Shown here: positions 27,735 through 35,863 of the stretch, in pieces
How positions within the stretch are numbered: the stretch's first letter is position 1
How the letters are laid out: every line of letters starts with the position of its first letter
From: CAWAYH01 sp963786195
Lineage (GTDB): Bacteria > Acidobacteriota > Vicinamibacteria > Vicinamibacterales > 2-12-FULL-66-21
Direction of reading: 5' to 3'
Length of the DNA: 64,000 nucleotides
Assembly (NCBI GenBank): GCA_963786195.1
Contig: CAWAYH010000012.1
Location: 1 to 64,000, forward strand
The notes under the pieces: generated by a model
What the model was told of the DNA's origin: nothing
The model's database searches: none
Seen by the model: the letters and a program-made list of their open reading frames with translations, nothing else
Position numbers and translations under genes: made by a program

Positions 27735-29032
27735 CGCGTGAGCCGCCCGAGGTCCTCGAAAAAGCCGGGGTACGACACGTCGACGCACGACGCGCCCACG
27801 ATCGTCGTGCGGCCGGGCGCGCCCGTCGCGACAATCGCGAACGCCATCGCCAGCCGGTGATCGCCAGCGGCGTCCACGGTCGCGCCCGTGAGCGGCCGCG
27901 CGACGAGGCGGAAGCCATCGGGCTGCTCGTCGACCTGCGCGCCAAACGCCCGCAGCCCCCGGACGAGACACGAGATCCGGTCGCTCTCTTTCACGCGCAA
28001 CTCTTCCGCGCCCGTGACGCTCAACTGCCCGCCCGGGGGCAGGAGCGCCCCCAGCGCAGCCAGCGCGGGGATCTCATCGATCACCGCCGGCACTTCGTGA
28101 GGGGCGACGACGAAGCTCTGCGGACTCTCGTACGTGACCGAGATGCGTCCGACGGGTTCGCCGGAATCCTCGCTGGCGACGCGCGTTTCGATCCGGGCTC
28201 CGGCGCGGCGGATGATGTCGAGCACGGCCGTTCGCGTCGGATTCAAGCCGACCCCGTCGATTTCGACCTGCGCGCCCCGCGTCCCCGCCGCGAGCGCCAT
28301 CCAGAACGTGGCGCTGGAGATATCGCCGGGGACGATCACGTCGCGCGCGCGCAGTCGCTGTCCTCCCGTGACACGGATCCCTCCGGTGCTGCGATCGACG
28401 CTCGCCCCGAACGCGGCGAGCGCGCGCTCGGTGTGGTCGCGAGTCACCGCCGGCTCGACGACGGTCGTTTCGCCGTCTGCCTGCAGTCCGGCGAAGAGAA
28501 TCGCGCTCTTCACTTGTGCGCTCGGGATTTCGGGCTGGTACGTGATGCCGTTCAGTTGGCCGCCGTCGATCGTCAGCGGCGGGCGGCCGTCGTACGAGGT
28601 GATCACGGCGCCCATCCGCGTGAGCGGGTCGATGACGCGCCGCATGGGTCTTCGCGCGAGCGAGCCATCGCCGTTGATCACCGACCGGAAGCGGTGGGCG
28701 GCCGTGATCCCCGCGAGGAGCCGCATCGTCGTCCCGGAATTCGCGGCGTCGAGCTCGGTGGATGGCGCCGACAGCCCGCCGAGCCCCCGCCCCTCGATCC
28801 GCAGCTCGTCCCGCGACGGTTCGCGGATGTCGACACCGAGCGCGCGCAGGCAGTCGAGCGTCGCCGCGCAGTCCGCGCCGCGCAGGTAGCCCTGAATCGT
28901 CGAGGCGCCCTCTGCGAGCGCGGCAACCATGGCATAGCGGTGCGAGATCGACTTGTCGCCGGGGACACGTACGCGGCCGTCCACGTGCCCTGCTGGGCCC
29001 ACGATCGCCGCATCCGCCGGCGCGCCCGACAT
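27731..29032 (-). CDS. aroA: 3-phosphoshikimate 1-carboxyvinyltransferase (EPSP synthase)
   Basis: The 433-residue enzyme transfers enolpyruvyl from PEP to shikimate-3-phosphate. Signatures are the N-terminal PGDKSISHR, ANSGTTMRLL and the late LRVKESDRI segment. It is followed directly by aroK. I favour ATG 29032; a GTG at 29041 would overlap a TATAGT box that sits seven bases before the ATG, suggesting a leaderless transcript. Confidence 0.94.
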   Translation of the reverse strand: MSGAPADAAIVGPAGHVDGRVRVPGDKSISHRYAMVAALAEGASTIQGYLRGADCAATLDCLRALGVDIREPSRDELRIEGRGLGGLSAPSTELDAANSGTTMRLLAGITAAHRFRSVINGDGSLARRPMRRVIDPLTRMGAVITSYDGRPPLTIDGGQLNGITYQPEIPSAQVKSAILFAGLQADGETTVVEPAVTRDHTERALAAFGASVDRSTGGIRVTGGQRLRARDVIVPGDISSATFWMALAAGTRGAQVEIDGVGLNPTRTAVLDIIRRAGARIETRVASEDSGEPVGRISVTYESPQSFVVAPHEVPAVIDEIPALAALGALLPPGGQLSVTGAEELRVKESDRISCLVRGLRAFGAQVDEQPDGFRLVARPLTGATVDAAGDHRLAMAFAIVATGAPGRTTIVGASCVDVSYPGFFEDLGRLTR

Positions 29033-29039
29033 GCCTCGC

Positions 29040-29045
29040 ACTATA
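29040..29045 (-). promoter_or_regulatory. Possible -10 box (TATAGT) for aroA
   Basis: TATAGT on the minus strand ends seven bases before the aroA ATG. The overlapping plus-strand reading is TATAGC, so it may also serve the divergent RsbW-like gene. No clear -35 is visible. Confidence 0.4.
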
Positions 29046-29165
29046 GCACTCGCACTCTGGAACGGATCCGGTTTAGAATGTCCCCACTCGCGTGCGCTTC
29101 AAGCCCGCAGATCCTATCGTGTCGACAGCGACCGGTCCCTTCGGCGCCGGCAGCCCCATGCCCGC

Positions 29166-29609
29166 ATGCTGACTCAGGGCGGTACCATCAAGTTGCAGGT
29201 TCACAGTAATTTCGACATGCTGGACTTCGTCCAGATGGTCAGCGATCGTCTGGGCCAGCTCGCCGGACTGGACGAGGACGCCGTCCACTGGATCGGCGTC
29301 GCCGTCCGCGAGTCGGTCATCAACGCCATCAAGCACGGCAACCGCGAGGACTACCGCAAACTCGTGACGGTGGAGTTCACGTTCGCGCCCCGAGTGGATC
29401 CCAGCGAGCTCATCGTCCGCGTGCTCGACCAGGGCGAAGGGTTCGACCCCGACGAGATCGCCGATCCCCTCGCGCCCGAAAACCTTCTCAAGTCGAGCGG
29501 CCGCGGCATCTTCTTCATGCGCAGCTTCATGGACGACGTCACCCTTCGACGCGCGTCCGAGGGTGGAATGGAAGTGCGCATGGTCAAGAAGCTGTCTCCC
29601 GGTGCCTGA
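29166..29609 (+). CDS. RsbW/SpoIIAB-like anti-sigma factor kinase (HATPase_c_2)
   Basis: The 147-residue protein is a single GHKL ATPase domain. The N box is VRESVINAIKHGN, the G1 box DQGEGFDPDEI and the G2 box SSGRGIFFMRSFMDDV. This is the family of switch kinases that bind sigma or anti-anti-sigma proteins. No partner sigma or STAS gene is adjacent, so the target is unknown. Start at ATG 29166, supported by the family's beginning just before IKLQVHSNFDML. It overlaps the next gene by eight bases. Confidence 0.85.
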   Translation: MLTQGGTIKLQVHSNFDMLDFVQMVSDRLGQLAGLDEDAVHWIGVAVRESVINAIKHGNREDYRKLVTVEFTFAPRVDPSELIVRVLDQGEGFDPDEIADPLAPENLLKSSGRGIFFMRSFMDDVTLRRASEGGMEVRMVKKLSPGA

Positions 29610-30393
29610 TCCCTGCCCGCCCGTGTTCCTCTCGACGGCGATCGAGGCCGTCATGCGCGCGGGCGACGTCCAGATGGCGCACTACGGACGCGACATTCGC
29701 GTCTCCAAGAAGGGCGCCATCGACCTCGTCACCGAGGTCGATGTTCGGGTCGAGCTCGAATTCCGCACGATGATCGCGGAGCGCTTTCCCGATCACGTCG
29801 TGCTGGGCGAGGAGTTCGGCATGGGCGAGGATCGCGCGATGCCGCGGTACTGCTGGGTGTTCGATCCCATCGACGGCACCACGAACTACGCGCACGGCCT
29901 GCCGATTTTCTGTTCGTCGCTTGCCCTCGAGATCGACGGCGAGGCCGCCGTCGCGGCGATCTACGATCCCACACGGCGGGAGCTCTTCACCGCCGAGCGC
30001 GGGCAGGGCGCGCGGCTCACCGGTGTGCCGCTGCGCGTCTCCACCGCGGACTCGCTCATCGACTCGCTGCTGTGCACGGGCTTTCACTATGGCGTGCAGA
30101 AAGATCCAGACGAGGTGATCAAGTTGTTTACCGCCTTCATCCAGCGCGCCAGGGCCGTGCGTCGCCTCGGATCCGCCGCAATTGACCTCTGCTACGTGGC
30201 GGCCGGGCGGTTCGACGGGTTCTGGGAGAAGAAACTGCAGCCCTGGGACATCGCCGCTGGCGCGCTGATCGTGGCCGAAGCGGGCGGCCGGGTGACGACG
30301 ATGTCAGGCGGACCGTTTCATTCGCGCGAGGGCAGCGTCCTGGCGACCAACGCGCGCATCCACGATGCGATGCTGGCGACGATCCACGAGTAG
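29602..30393 (+). CDS. Inositol monophosphatase family protein (SuhB-like)
   Basis: The 263-residue phosphatase has the metal-binding motifs GEEFG (about 72-76), DPIDGTTNYAHG (about 89-100) and WDIAAGALIVAEAGG (about 215-229). Family members hydrolyse inositol phosphates or related sugar phosphates and some (CysQ-like) act on PAP. The GTG at 29602 is preferred; it overlaps the RsbW-like gene, so co-expression is expected. Which substrate is used cannot be decided from the motifs. Confidence 0.92.
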   Translation: MPDPCPPVFLSTAIEAVMRAGDVQMAHYGRDIRVSKKGAIDLVTEVDVRVELEFRTMIAERFPDHVVLGEEFGMGEDRAMPRYCWVFDPIDGTTNYAHGLPIFCSSLALEIDGEAAVAAIYDPTRRELFTAERGQGARLTGVPLRVSTADSLIDSLLCTGFHYGVQKDPDEVIKLFTAFIQRARAVRRLGSAAIDLCYVAAGRFDGFWEKKLQPWDIAAGALIVAEAGGRVTTMSGGPFHSREGSVLATNARIHDAMLATIHE

Positions 30394-30401
30394 GGCGGGG
30401 T

Positions 30402-30474
30402 GGTGTCCGGGTCCCGTCATGTCCCCTATTCGGGTCCGTGATGACACCGATAAATGACAGGAAGTTGGTGTCAC
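30402..30474. repeat. REP-like cluster of GGTGTC inverted units
   Basis: Between the phosphatase and the barrel gene there are three related units: GGTGTC (30402), its inverse GACACC (30443) and GGTGTCAC (30467). CGGGTCC also occurs twice. They can form alternative small hairpins. The composition recalls REP-type repeats, but I see no second cluster in the window. A transcription-end function is also possible. Confidence 0.35.
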
Positions 30475-30581
30475 AATGCCCAAACAGGCCAGGTTCGACG
30501 GTTGAGGCTGGCACTTTTCATGCTCCAGCGGGACTCACGCCCGACTCCTCGAACGTGGCTGGTCGGGTCACGGAGATTGTC

Positions 30582-31358
30582 ATGACACAACGTCAGTGGT
30601 CGTACGGAGTGCGGGTGGCAACCCTCGCGCTGGTGATGTCGGCACTCACCTCTGCCGCGTCCGCGCAGGTCGTCCAGGTGGGTCGCGGTGATGCCCGGCA
30701 TGCAATCGGGTTCAACCTCGGCTACTTCAACGTGAAAGGCGCGGACTCCCGCGTGGACGAGGATGTGTTGCTGGCGGATCTCTGCCTTCAGCCGGCGCCT
30801 CCGTTCGATTGCTCGCCGCTGCTGTTCGACCCGAGCGATTTCAGCGGCTTCAGTTTCGGCGGCGAGTGGCTCTATGGGATCGGCAACTGGATCGAGACTG
30901 GCGTCGGCATCGGCTACACCAGCCAAACCGTCCACAGCATCTATCGCGACCTCGAGGACATCAGCGGCGCGCCGATCGCGCAGGACCTGAAGTTGAGGAC
31001 GGTGCCGATCACCGCGACCGTCCGGTTCCTGCCACTGGGGCGAGATGCCACAGTGCAGCCGTACTTCGGCGGCGGGATCGGCCTGTTCAACTGGCGCTAC
31101 AGTGAGGTGGGGGAGTTCGTCGATTCTTCCGACGACACGATTTTCCCGGCCCGATATACGGCAGACGGCACAGCGGTCGGACCGGTCGTCGTCGGCGGAA
31201 TCCGCTTCGCGATCGGTGACGCGTGGCTGGCCGGCACCGAGTTCCAGTGGCAGAAAGCCGAGGGGGACACGAACTCCGTCGAGAGCGGGCTGCTCGGCGA
31301 CAAGATCGATCTCGGCGGCTGGACCTGGAAGGTCGTCACGCTGCACATTCGCTTCTAG
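30582..31358 (+). CDS. Outer-membrane beta-barrel protein
   Basis: The 258-residue protein has a signal peptide (about 1-28, ending ASAQ), then alternating hydrophobic strands with Gly/Tyr/Trp turns (IGFNLGYFNVKG, FSFGGEWLYGIGNWIETGVG, VQPYFGGGIGLFNWRYSEVG) and a terminal strand ending in aromatic Phe (WTWKVVTLHIRF), the usual barrel-assembly signal. The size suggests eight strands, as in OmpA/OmpW-like porins. Ligand is unknown. The ATG at 30582 gives the signal peptide immediately. Confidence 0.8.
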   Translation: MTQRQWSYGVRVATLALVMSALTSAASAQVVQVGRGDARHAIGFNLGYFNVKGADSRVDEDVLLADLCLQPAPPFDCSPLLFDPSDFSGFSFGGEWLYGIGNWIETGVGIGYTSQTVHSIYRDLEDISGAPIAQDLKLRTVPITATVRFLPLGRDATVQPYFGGGIGLFNWRYSEVGEFVDSSDDTIFPARYTADGTAVGPVVVGGIRFAIGDAWLAGTEFQWQKAEGDTNSVESGLLGDKIDLGGWTWKVVTLHIRF

Positions 31359-31429
31359 CGCCGCGGACAACACGGACAGCACAGAAGCGACCATGAGATA
31401 GCTCGCAGCCCGGGCCGCGGGAGAGACGC

Positions 31430-32947
31430 TTATCGGACGTCCGGACCTCCGGACGTCCGGATTTCCGCTCGGTAGAGCGCCACCCCACCCCCTTCAGCCA
31501 CCCGTTCGAACCCGCTCAGAAATCCCGCCCACTGTTTCGATCGGAGAAAGAGGGCGTCGCCTCCCTCGGCGCGTTCCTCGATCGCGACCCAGCCGACGTG
31601 ACCGCGGGGACCGTACTGCATCGCCGCGACCCAGATCTCGCCGTTGCCTTCGTGCAGGAAATCGCGCACGTTGAATTCGGCCCGCGACAAGTCCTGCATG
31701 TAGTGCGCGAGGGAGCCCATGCTCATCATGACGGGACGGCCGTCCCGATGCTCCACGAGAAAGGCGGTGACCGCCTCCCGGCCGATCCTGTTGTCTCGAT
31801 CGCGTTGGGATTCCGCGACCAGCGGCGCCGATCGATCCAGGGGCGAGAGCTGCCAGACCGCCAGCAGGACGACGACGACGGAGGCGCCCAGGCTCGTGCG
31901 GCGCGGCAGCAGGCTGATGCCCGTCGCGGTCAGGGCGGCGCAGGCGACGACGAGCGGCAGGCTGTATCGAACGCGAAACGGATGCCCTTGCAGGTATGCG
32001 TACCACGGCAGGGCGGCCGCGGCCCCGAGCGACAGGACGAGGAGCAATGACGCCCGCGGCTTCGATCGCCCGAACGTCCGGACCATCAGAGCGAGCGCAG
32101 CGACGGCGGGCCACACCGTGGCGGTGCCTGCCATGCGGTCAAGCCCCTCGCGAACCTGCTCCCACGCCATCATCGGGTGGCCCTGTGCCTCGTTTTCCGC
32201 GACGTAGAAACCGCTGCTGATGAACCACGCGCCAACCGTCCACCGGCTGTTGGCGAGAAACAGGAGGATTGCGACCGCCGGGTACGCCGCGAGGCGCGCG
32301 CAGGCGCGGGCGGCGTTGAACGGCGTCATACCGCGACGGATCAACACGGCCAGGGCGAGGGCAATGAGGGCGGACCCGATCGGCCACGCCTCGTACCGTG
32401 TCATGCAGGCGCCAGCCAGCGCGAGGCCCGCGGCGCGCGGCCACCCGCCGGCGCCGCGATCCAGCCAATCGGCGGTCAGGGCCACGGCCAGCAGCACCAT
32501 GCCGAACAGCAACGGCTCGGTCATCGGCGTGCTCTGCAAGTACAGCAGGTTGGGATTGACCAGCAGAAGAACCGCGCCCGCAGCAGCGGCGGGCACGGAC
32601 CCCGTCCGTCGGAGGATGAACCAGGCCAGGCTGCCTGCACCTACTGCCAGGCCCAGAACGGAGATCGCCGTGCCGGACGCCCCGTTGCGGTACCACGCGT
32701 CGACCTGCACCGGCAGCATGTTGAGGACGTGCGACAGCGGCAGCCACACGGCGCCGATCTGTTGCCATCCCGGCATCAGGCTGTCGAGAATTCGGCGCGC
32801 GATGACGAGATGTGCGCGCGCATCGTAGTGGCTGAGCGCCAGGCCCGCCTGGGCATAGTACAGCGCTGCGGCGGAGCCGGCGACGGCGGTGGCGACGGCG
32901 ATCGACGCCGCGAGACGACGATCGACCGTCGTGTGGTCGGTCGGCAC
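31430..32947 (-). CDS. Integral membrane glycosyltransferase-like protein (GT-C fold)
   Basis: The 505-residue protein has about ten membrane helices followed by a soluble C-terminal domain (after about residue 370). An acidic site in the first exterior loop (LSHYDARAHLVIARRI) matches the catalytic Asp region of GT39-type transferases that use lipid-linked sugars, and a Glu follows in TPMTEPLLFG. Substrate is unknown. It begins the glycan-related half of the window and is divergent from the DedA-like gene. The last codons lie in a perfect inverted repeat. Confidence 0.75.
   Translation of the reverse strand: MPTDHTTVDRRLAASIAVATAVAGSAAALYYAQAGLALSHYDARAHLVIARRILDSLMPGWQQIGAVWLPLSHVLNMLPVQVDAWYRNGASGTAISVLGLAVGAGSLAWFILRRTGSVPAAAAGAVLLLVNPNLLYLQSTPMTEPLLFGMVLLAVALTADWLDRGAGGWPRAAGLALAGACMTRYEAWPIGSALIALALAVLIRRGMTPFNAARACARLAAYPAVAILLFLANSRWTVGAWFISSGFYVAENEAQGHPMMAWEQVREGLDRMAGTATVWPAVAALALMVRTFGRSKPRASLLLVLSLGAAAALPWYAYLQGHPFRVRYSLPLVVACAALTATGISLLPRRTSLGASVVVVLLAVWQLSPLDRSAPLVAESQRDRDNRIGREAVTAFLVEHRDGRPVMMSMGSLAHYMQDLSRAEFNVRDFLHEGNGEIWVAAMQYGPRGHVGWVAIEERAEGGDALFLRSKQWAGFLSGFERVAEGGGVALYRAEIRTSGGPDVR
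31434..31459. repeat. Perfect 12-bp inverted repeat covering the 3' end of the GT-C gene
   Basis: CGGACGTCCGGA and TCCGGACGTCCG are separated by two bases and encode the final RTSGGPDVR of the membrane transferase, ending two bases before its TAA stop. The structure could halt the ribosome or end transcription, though no T-run follows. Confidence 0.7.
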
Positions 32948-33041
32948 GCGGGAATCTTCACCGGCAGGAGAGTCCGTATCGAGCCGACGCGTGTCGCGTC
33001 TCGTAATGGCCAGGGCGCTTCTAGTTTACACTCGGGGATGA

Positions 33042-33638
33042 ATGTCCCGTCTTGTCGAGTGGATACAGGGCTTCGCGCTCTCACTGGGTGGTCCGGGTCT
33101 GTTTCTGATCGCGCTGCTGGACTCGTCCTTCCTGTCGTTCCCCGAAGTCAACGACCTGCTGATCATCTATCTGACCACGCGGCACAAGCACCGCATGGTC
33201 TATTACGCGCTGATGACGACGCTCGGCTCAATCGCGGGGTGCCTTCTGCTGTACGGGGTGGCGCGCAAGGGCGGCGAAACCTTTCTGCGACGGCGCTTCA
33301 GCGAGCGTCACGTCGAGCGCGCGCTGGAGCGGTTCCGCCAGTACGGACTGCTGGCCGTGCTCGTGCCGTCGATCCTGCCCCCGCCGACACCGTTCAAGAT
33401 CTTCGTGCTGGCGGCAGGCGTCGCGCGGGTGCCGCCGCTCCAGTTCATTCTGGCGATCGCGATCGGGCGCGGCTTTCGGTACTTCGGCGAGGGGCTGCTC
33501 GCGGTCTACTATGGCGATCAGGCCGCCGAGTTCCTGCACCAGAACGCGAGACCGATCGGCACCACCGTGGGCATCGCCTGCCTGGTCTTCGGTGTCGCGT
33601 GGATCGTCTGGCGCCGCCGGCGCGGCCAGCGTGCCTAG
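33042..33638 (+). CDS. DedA/VTT-domain membrane protein
   Basis: The 198-residue protein has the VTT (SNARE-associated) architecture: re-entrant region with FPEVNDLLIIYLTTR, then helices around TTLGSIAGCLLLYGVARKGG and a conserved FRQYGLLAVLVPSILPPPTP core. Such proteins are lipid scramblases or act in undecaprenyl-phosphate recycling, which would fit the glycan genes next door. The stop lies inside the left arm of the dyad element at 33634. Confidence 0.85.
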   Translation: MSRLVEWIQGFALSLGGPGLFLIALLDSSFLSFPEVNDLLIIYLTTRHKHRMVYYALMTTLGSIAGCLLLYGVARKGGETFLRRRFSERHVERALERFRQYGLLAVLVPSILPPPTPFKIFVLAAGVARVPPLQFILAIAIGRGFRYFGEGLLAVYYGDQAAEFLHQNARPIGTTVGIACLVFGVAWIVWRRRRGQRA

Positions 33639-33800
33639 TGGCCCGTCTCCGCTGAAGAAGGACCACCTCGCGGGCGGGGCATCCCGGCTGGCGGCGTTGC
33701 TCCTCGCTCAAATACTGCCGGTATTCTCGGTCGTCGCGCCTTGCCATCCGGGCGCCGCGCTCCGCGATCTGGTCCTTCTTCGGCGGGGACGGGCCACTGG
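33634..33800. repeat. 167-bp dyad element (MITE-like or long hairpin)
   Basis: The outer 30 bases of each side are near-identical inverted copies (AGTGGCCCGTC.CCGC.GAAGAAGGACCA), and pairing continues with mismatches to the exact centre, AATACTGCCGGTATT at 33711-33725. The RNA would be a single rod. The left end contains the DedA stop and the right end abuts the ATG at 33801 of the GT2 gene. No target duplication, transposase or T-run is visible. Confidence 0.8.
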
Positions 33801-33821
33801 ATGAACTACACTTGCATCCGC

Positions 33822-34799
33822 GTGGACATCTCAGTGGTCGTGCCGATGCGGAACGAGGCGCCGAACGTGGCGCAGCTGCTCGGCGAACTGACATCGGCGC
33901 TGGAAAGCCTCGGACGTCCGTACGAGATCATCGCGGTCGATGATGGCAGTACCGATCAGACCTTCGATCTGCTGGCTCGCGCGCAGTCCCGGGATTCTCG
34001 ACTGCGCGTGATCCGGTTCAGGCGCAATTTCGGACAGACTGCCGCGTTCGCGGCCGGCTTCGCGCACGCGCGCGGCCGGTTCATCGTGACGATCGACGGC
34101 GACCTGCAGAACGACCCTCGCGACATCCCTCGTATGATCGCCCTGGCGGAATCGAGCCCGGCCGACATCGTGGCCGGCTGGCGCAAGGAGCGGAAGGATC
34201 CGTTCTTCAGCCGGCGCCTGCCCTCGACCATCGCCAACTGGGTCATCTCCCTGGCGACCGGCGTCAAGCTGCACGATTACGGATGCTCGCTCAAGGTGTT
34301 CCGGGCTGAAGTCGTCAAACCGATGAAGCTCTACGGGGAGATGCACCGTTTTCTGCCCGCCATCGCGAGCGAGATGGGCGTCACCATCGAGGAATGCGTC
34401 GTGTCGCACCGACCCCGCACGCACGGCAAGTCGAACTACGGGATCTCGCGCACGATTCGCGTCGTCCTGGACCTGCTGACGGTGAAGTTCCTCATCAGCT
34501 ACTCGACGCGTCCGCTGCAGGTGTTCGGCCCGATCGGGCTCGCGATGCTGCTGCTCGGCCTGGGCGTGACCGGCTATCTGGTGTACGTGCGATTGATCGT
34601 GTACCAGTCGATCGCCGACCGCCCGCTGCTGTTCGGCGCAGTCCTGCTCGTGTTCAGTGGCGTGCAGCTGATCACGCTGGGTTTGCTGGCGGAAATGGTC
34701 TCCCGCACGTATCACGAGTCGCAGAATAAGCCCACCTATGTGATTCGCGAGATTCTCGAAACAGCGCAGCCGGCACCTGAAGCCGTCCGAACACGATAA
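33822..34799 (+). CDS. Family 2 glycosyltransferase, polyprenyl-phosphate sugar type
   Basis: The protein (325 residues from GTG 33822, or 332 from ATG 33801) starts VDISVVVPMRNEAPN and has the GT2 metal site DGDLQND and the acceptor motif YGCSLKVFRAEVV. Two C-terminal membrane helices (VFGPIGLAMLLLGLGVTGYL and LLFGAVLLVFSGVQLITLGL) place it with DPM/ArnC-like enzymes that load a sugar onto polyprenyl phosphate. This would supply the GT-C transferases nearby. I prefer the GTG, as it leaves the dyad element untranslated. Confidence 0.9.
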   Translation: MDISVVVPMRNEAPNVAQLLGELTSALESLGRPYEIIAVDDGSTDQTFDLLARAQSRDSRLRVIRFRRNFGQTAAFAAGFAHARGRFIVTIDGDLQNDPRDIPRMIALAESSPADIVAGWRKERKDPFFSRRLPSTIANWVISLATGVKLHDYGCSLKVFRAEVVKPMKLYGEMHRFLPAIASEMGVTIEECVVSHRPRTHGKSNYGISRTIRVVLDLLTVKFLISYSTRPLQVFGPIGLAMLLLGLGVTGYLVYVRLIVYQSIADRPLLFGAVLLVFSGVQLITLGLLAEMVSRTYHESQNKPTYVIREILETAQPAPEAVRTR

Positions 34800-34820
34800 C
34801 CCGTCCTGAATCGACGGTTC

Positions 34821-35759
34821 TCACCGCGGGATCATCACGATCGACGTGATCTGCTGGGAAGGCGGGGAGGTGATCTCCGGGCCGAGGGCGCCGGCCTCGA
34901 GGAGGTGGCAGCCGTAGCCCAGCCGGCGCATCTCCGACAGATACTGCTCGACGCTCGAGTGCGACACACGCGCGAGCTGTTCCGCGTGAAGTTCCGAGAG
35001 GATGACCGGACGATCGTCGGCGATGAGCCGCGCGGCGCCCCTGAGCACGAGCGGCTCCGCTCCTTCCACGTCCATCTTGATGAACGAGACCGGTCGGCGC
35101 AACGGCTCCCGGTCCAGCGACACGGCCCTCACGCGGCGCGTCGCATGTCCTGGCGGCGCGGAGTCCGTTCCCGTCAGCACGAACGCTCCGCCGGAATTCA
35201 GCGTCTCGGTCGCGTAAGTGAGGTCGATGGTTCCATCCAGGGCGCCGACCGCGGCGCGCGCGACGCGAACGCGATCTTCCCAGTGGTTCTCCGCGATCGT
35301 CCGTTCCAGCAGCGAGGCGTTCTCGTCGAAGGCCTCGTAGGCGAAGACCGATCCGGTCGGACCGACGAGCTCAGCGAGGCACACCGTGAAGAAGCCGATG
35401 TGCGCGCCAACGTCGACGACGTGCTGACCGGTGCGTACGGTCCGCTTCACGAACGCGAGCTCGCTCTGCTCGAAGCGTCCACGCAGGATGTTCAGGCCGA
35501 TCGCATGGTCGGAGAGGTCGATGAACAACCGTGCGCCGCCGGGCAGTTCCTTGATGACGAGGTTGGGCTCGTTGCTGTGCGCGAAATCGCGGTTCTTGTC
35601 GTTGAATTCCTGAGAGGTCATGATGTCCGCGCGCAGCTCCCGCGTCGTCCGGTAGCCCTTCATCTTCGGCGCGATCACGGCCTCGCTCTCGGGGTCGCGA
35701 TCGAGCAGGATGCGGTAGGCCCAGACGACGTGATCGCGGGTGAGGCCGTCGTGATCCAT
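34821..35759 (-). CDS. FkbM family methyltransferase with N-terminal DUF4214-like segment
   Basis: The 312-residue protein has an N-terminal helix pair (VVWAYRILLDRDPESEAVI) typical of DUF4214-like proteins. The FkbM Rossmann core follows: SAM motif VVDVGAHIGFFTVCLAE, acidic EAFDENASLLERT and the FkbM hallmark FIKMDVEGAEPLVLRGA. FkbM enzymes O-methylate sugars and antibiotics; a glycan substrate is likely here by neighbourhood. The ATG at 35759 is chosen; the frame opens to 35783. Confidence 0.88.
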   Translation of the reverse strand: MDHDGLTRDHVVWAYRILLDRDPESEAVIAPKMKGYRTTRELRADIMTSQEFNDKNRDFAHSNEPNLVIKELPGGARLFIDLSDHAIGLNILRGRFEQSELAFVKRTVRTGQHVVDVGAHIGFFTVCLAELVGPTGSVFAYEAFDENASLLERTIAENHWEDRVRVARAAVGALDGTIDLTYATETLNSGGAFVLTGTDSAPPGHATRRVRAVSLDREPLRRPVSFIKMDVEGAEPLVLRGAARLIADDRPVILSELHAEQLARVSHSSVEQYLSEMRRLGYGCHLLEAGALGPEITSPPSQQITSIVMIPR

Positions 35760-35830
35760 AGAGTCGTGGAGACCGCGGGTCAATCCTCGGGACCGGCCGG
35801 ATTGACGAGACTAAGCTCAGCAGGCTATTC

Positions 35831-35836
35831 TATAAT
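35831..35836 (+). promoter_or_regulatory. Possible -10 box (TATAAT) for the SGNH hydrolase gene
   Basis: A consensus TATAAT lies 27 bases upstream of the GTG start in the divergent gap with the FkbM gene. A TTGACG at 35802 is 23 bases away, too far for a usual -35, so only the -10 is suggested. Confidence 0.4.
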
Positions 35837-35863
35837 GTTTACGCCCCTGGACGGTTCGCGTTT

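Noticed and set aside
33634..33800. Ordinary intrinsic terminator
   Set aside because: The arms are far too long, and there is no T-run after the right arm.
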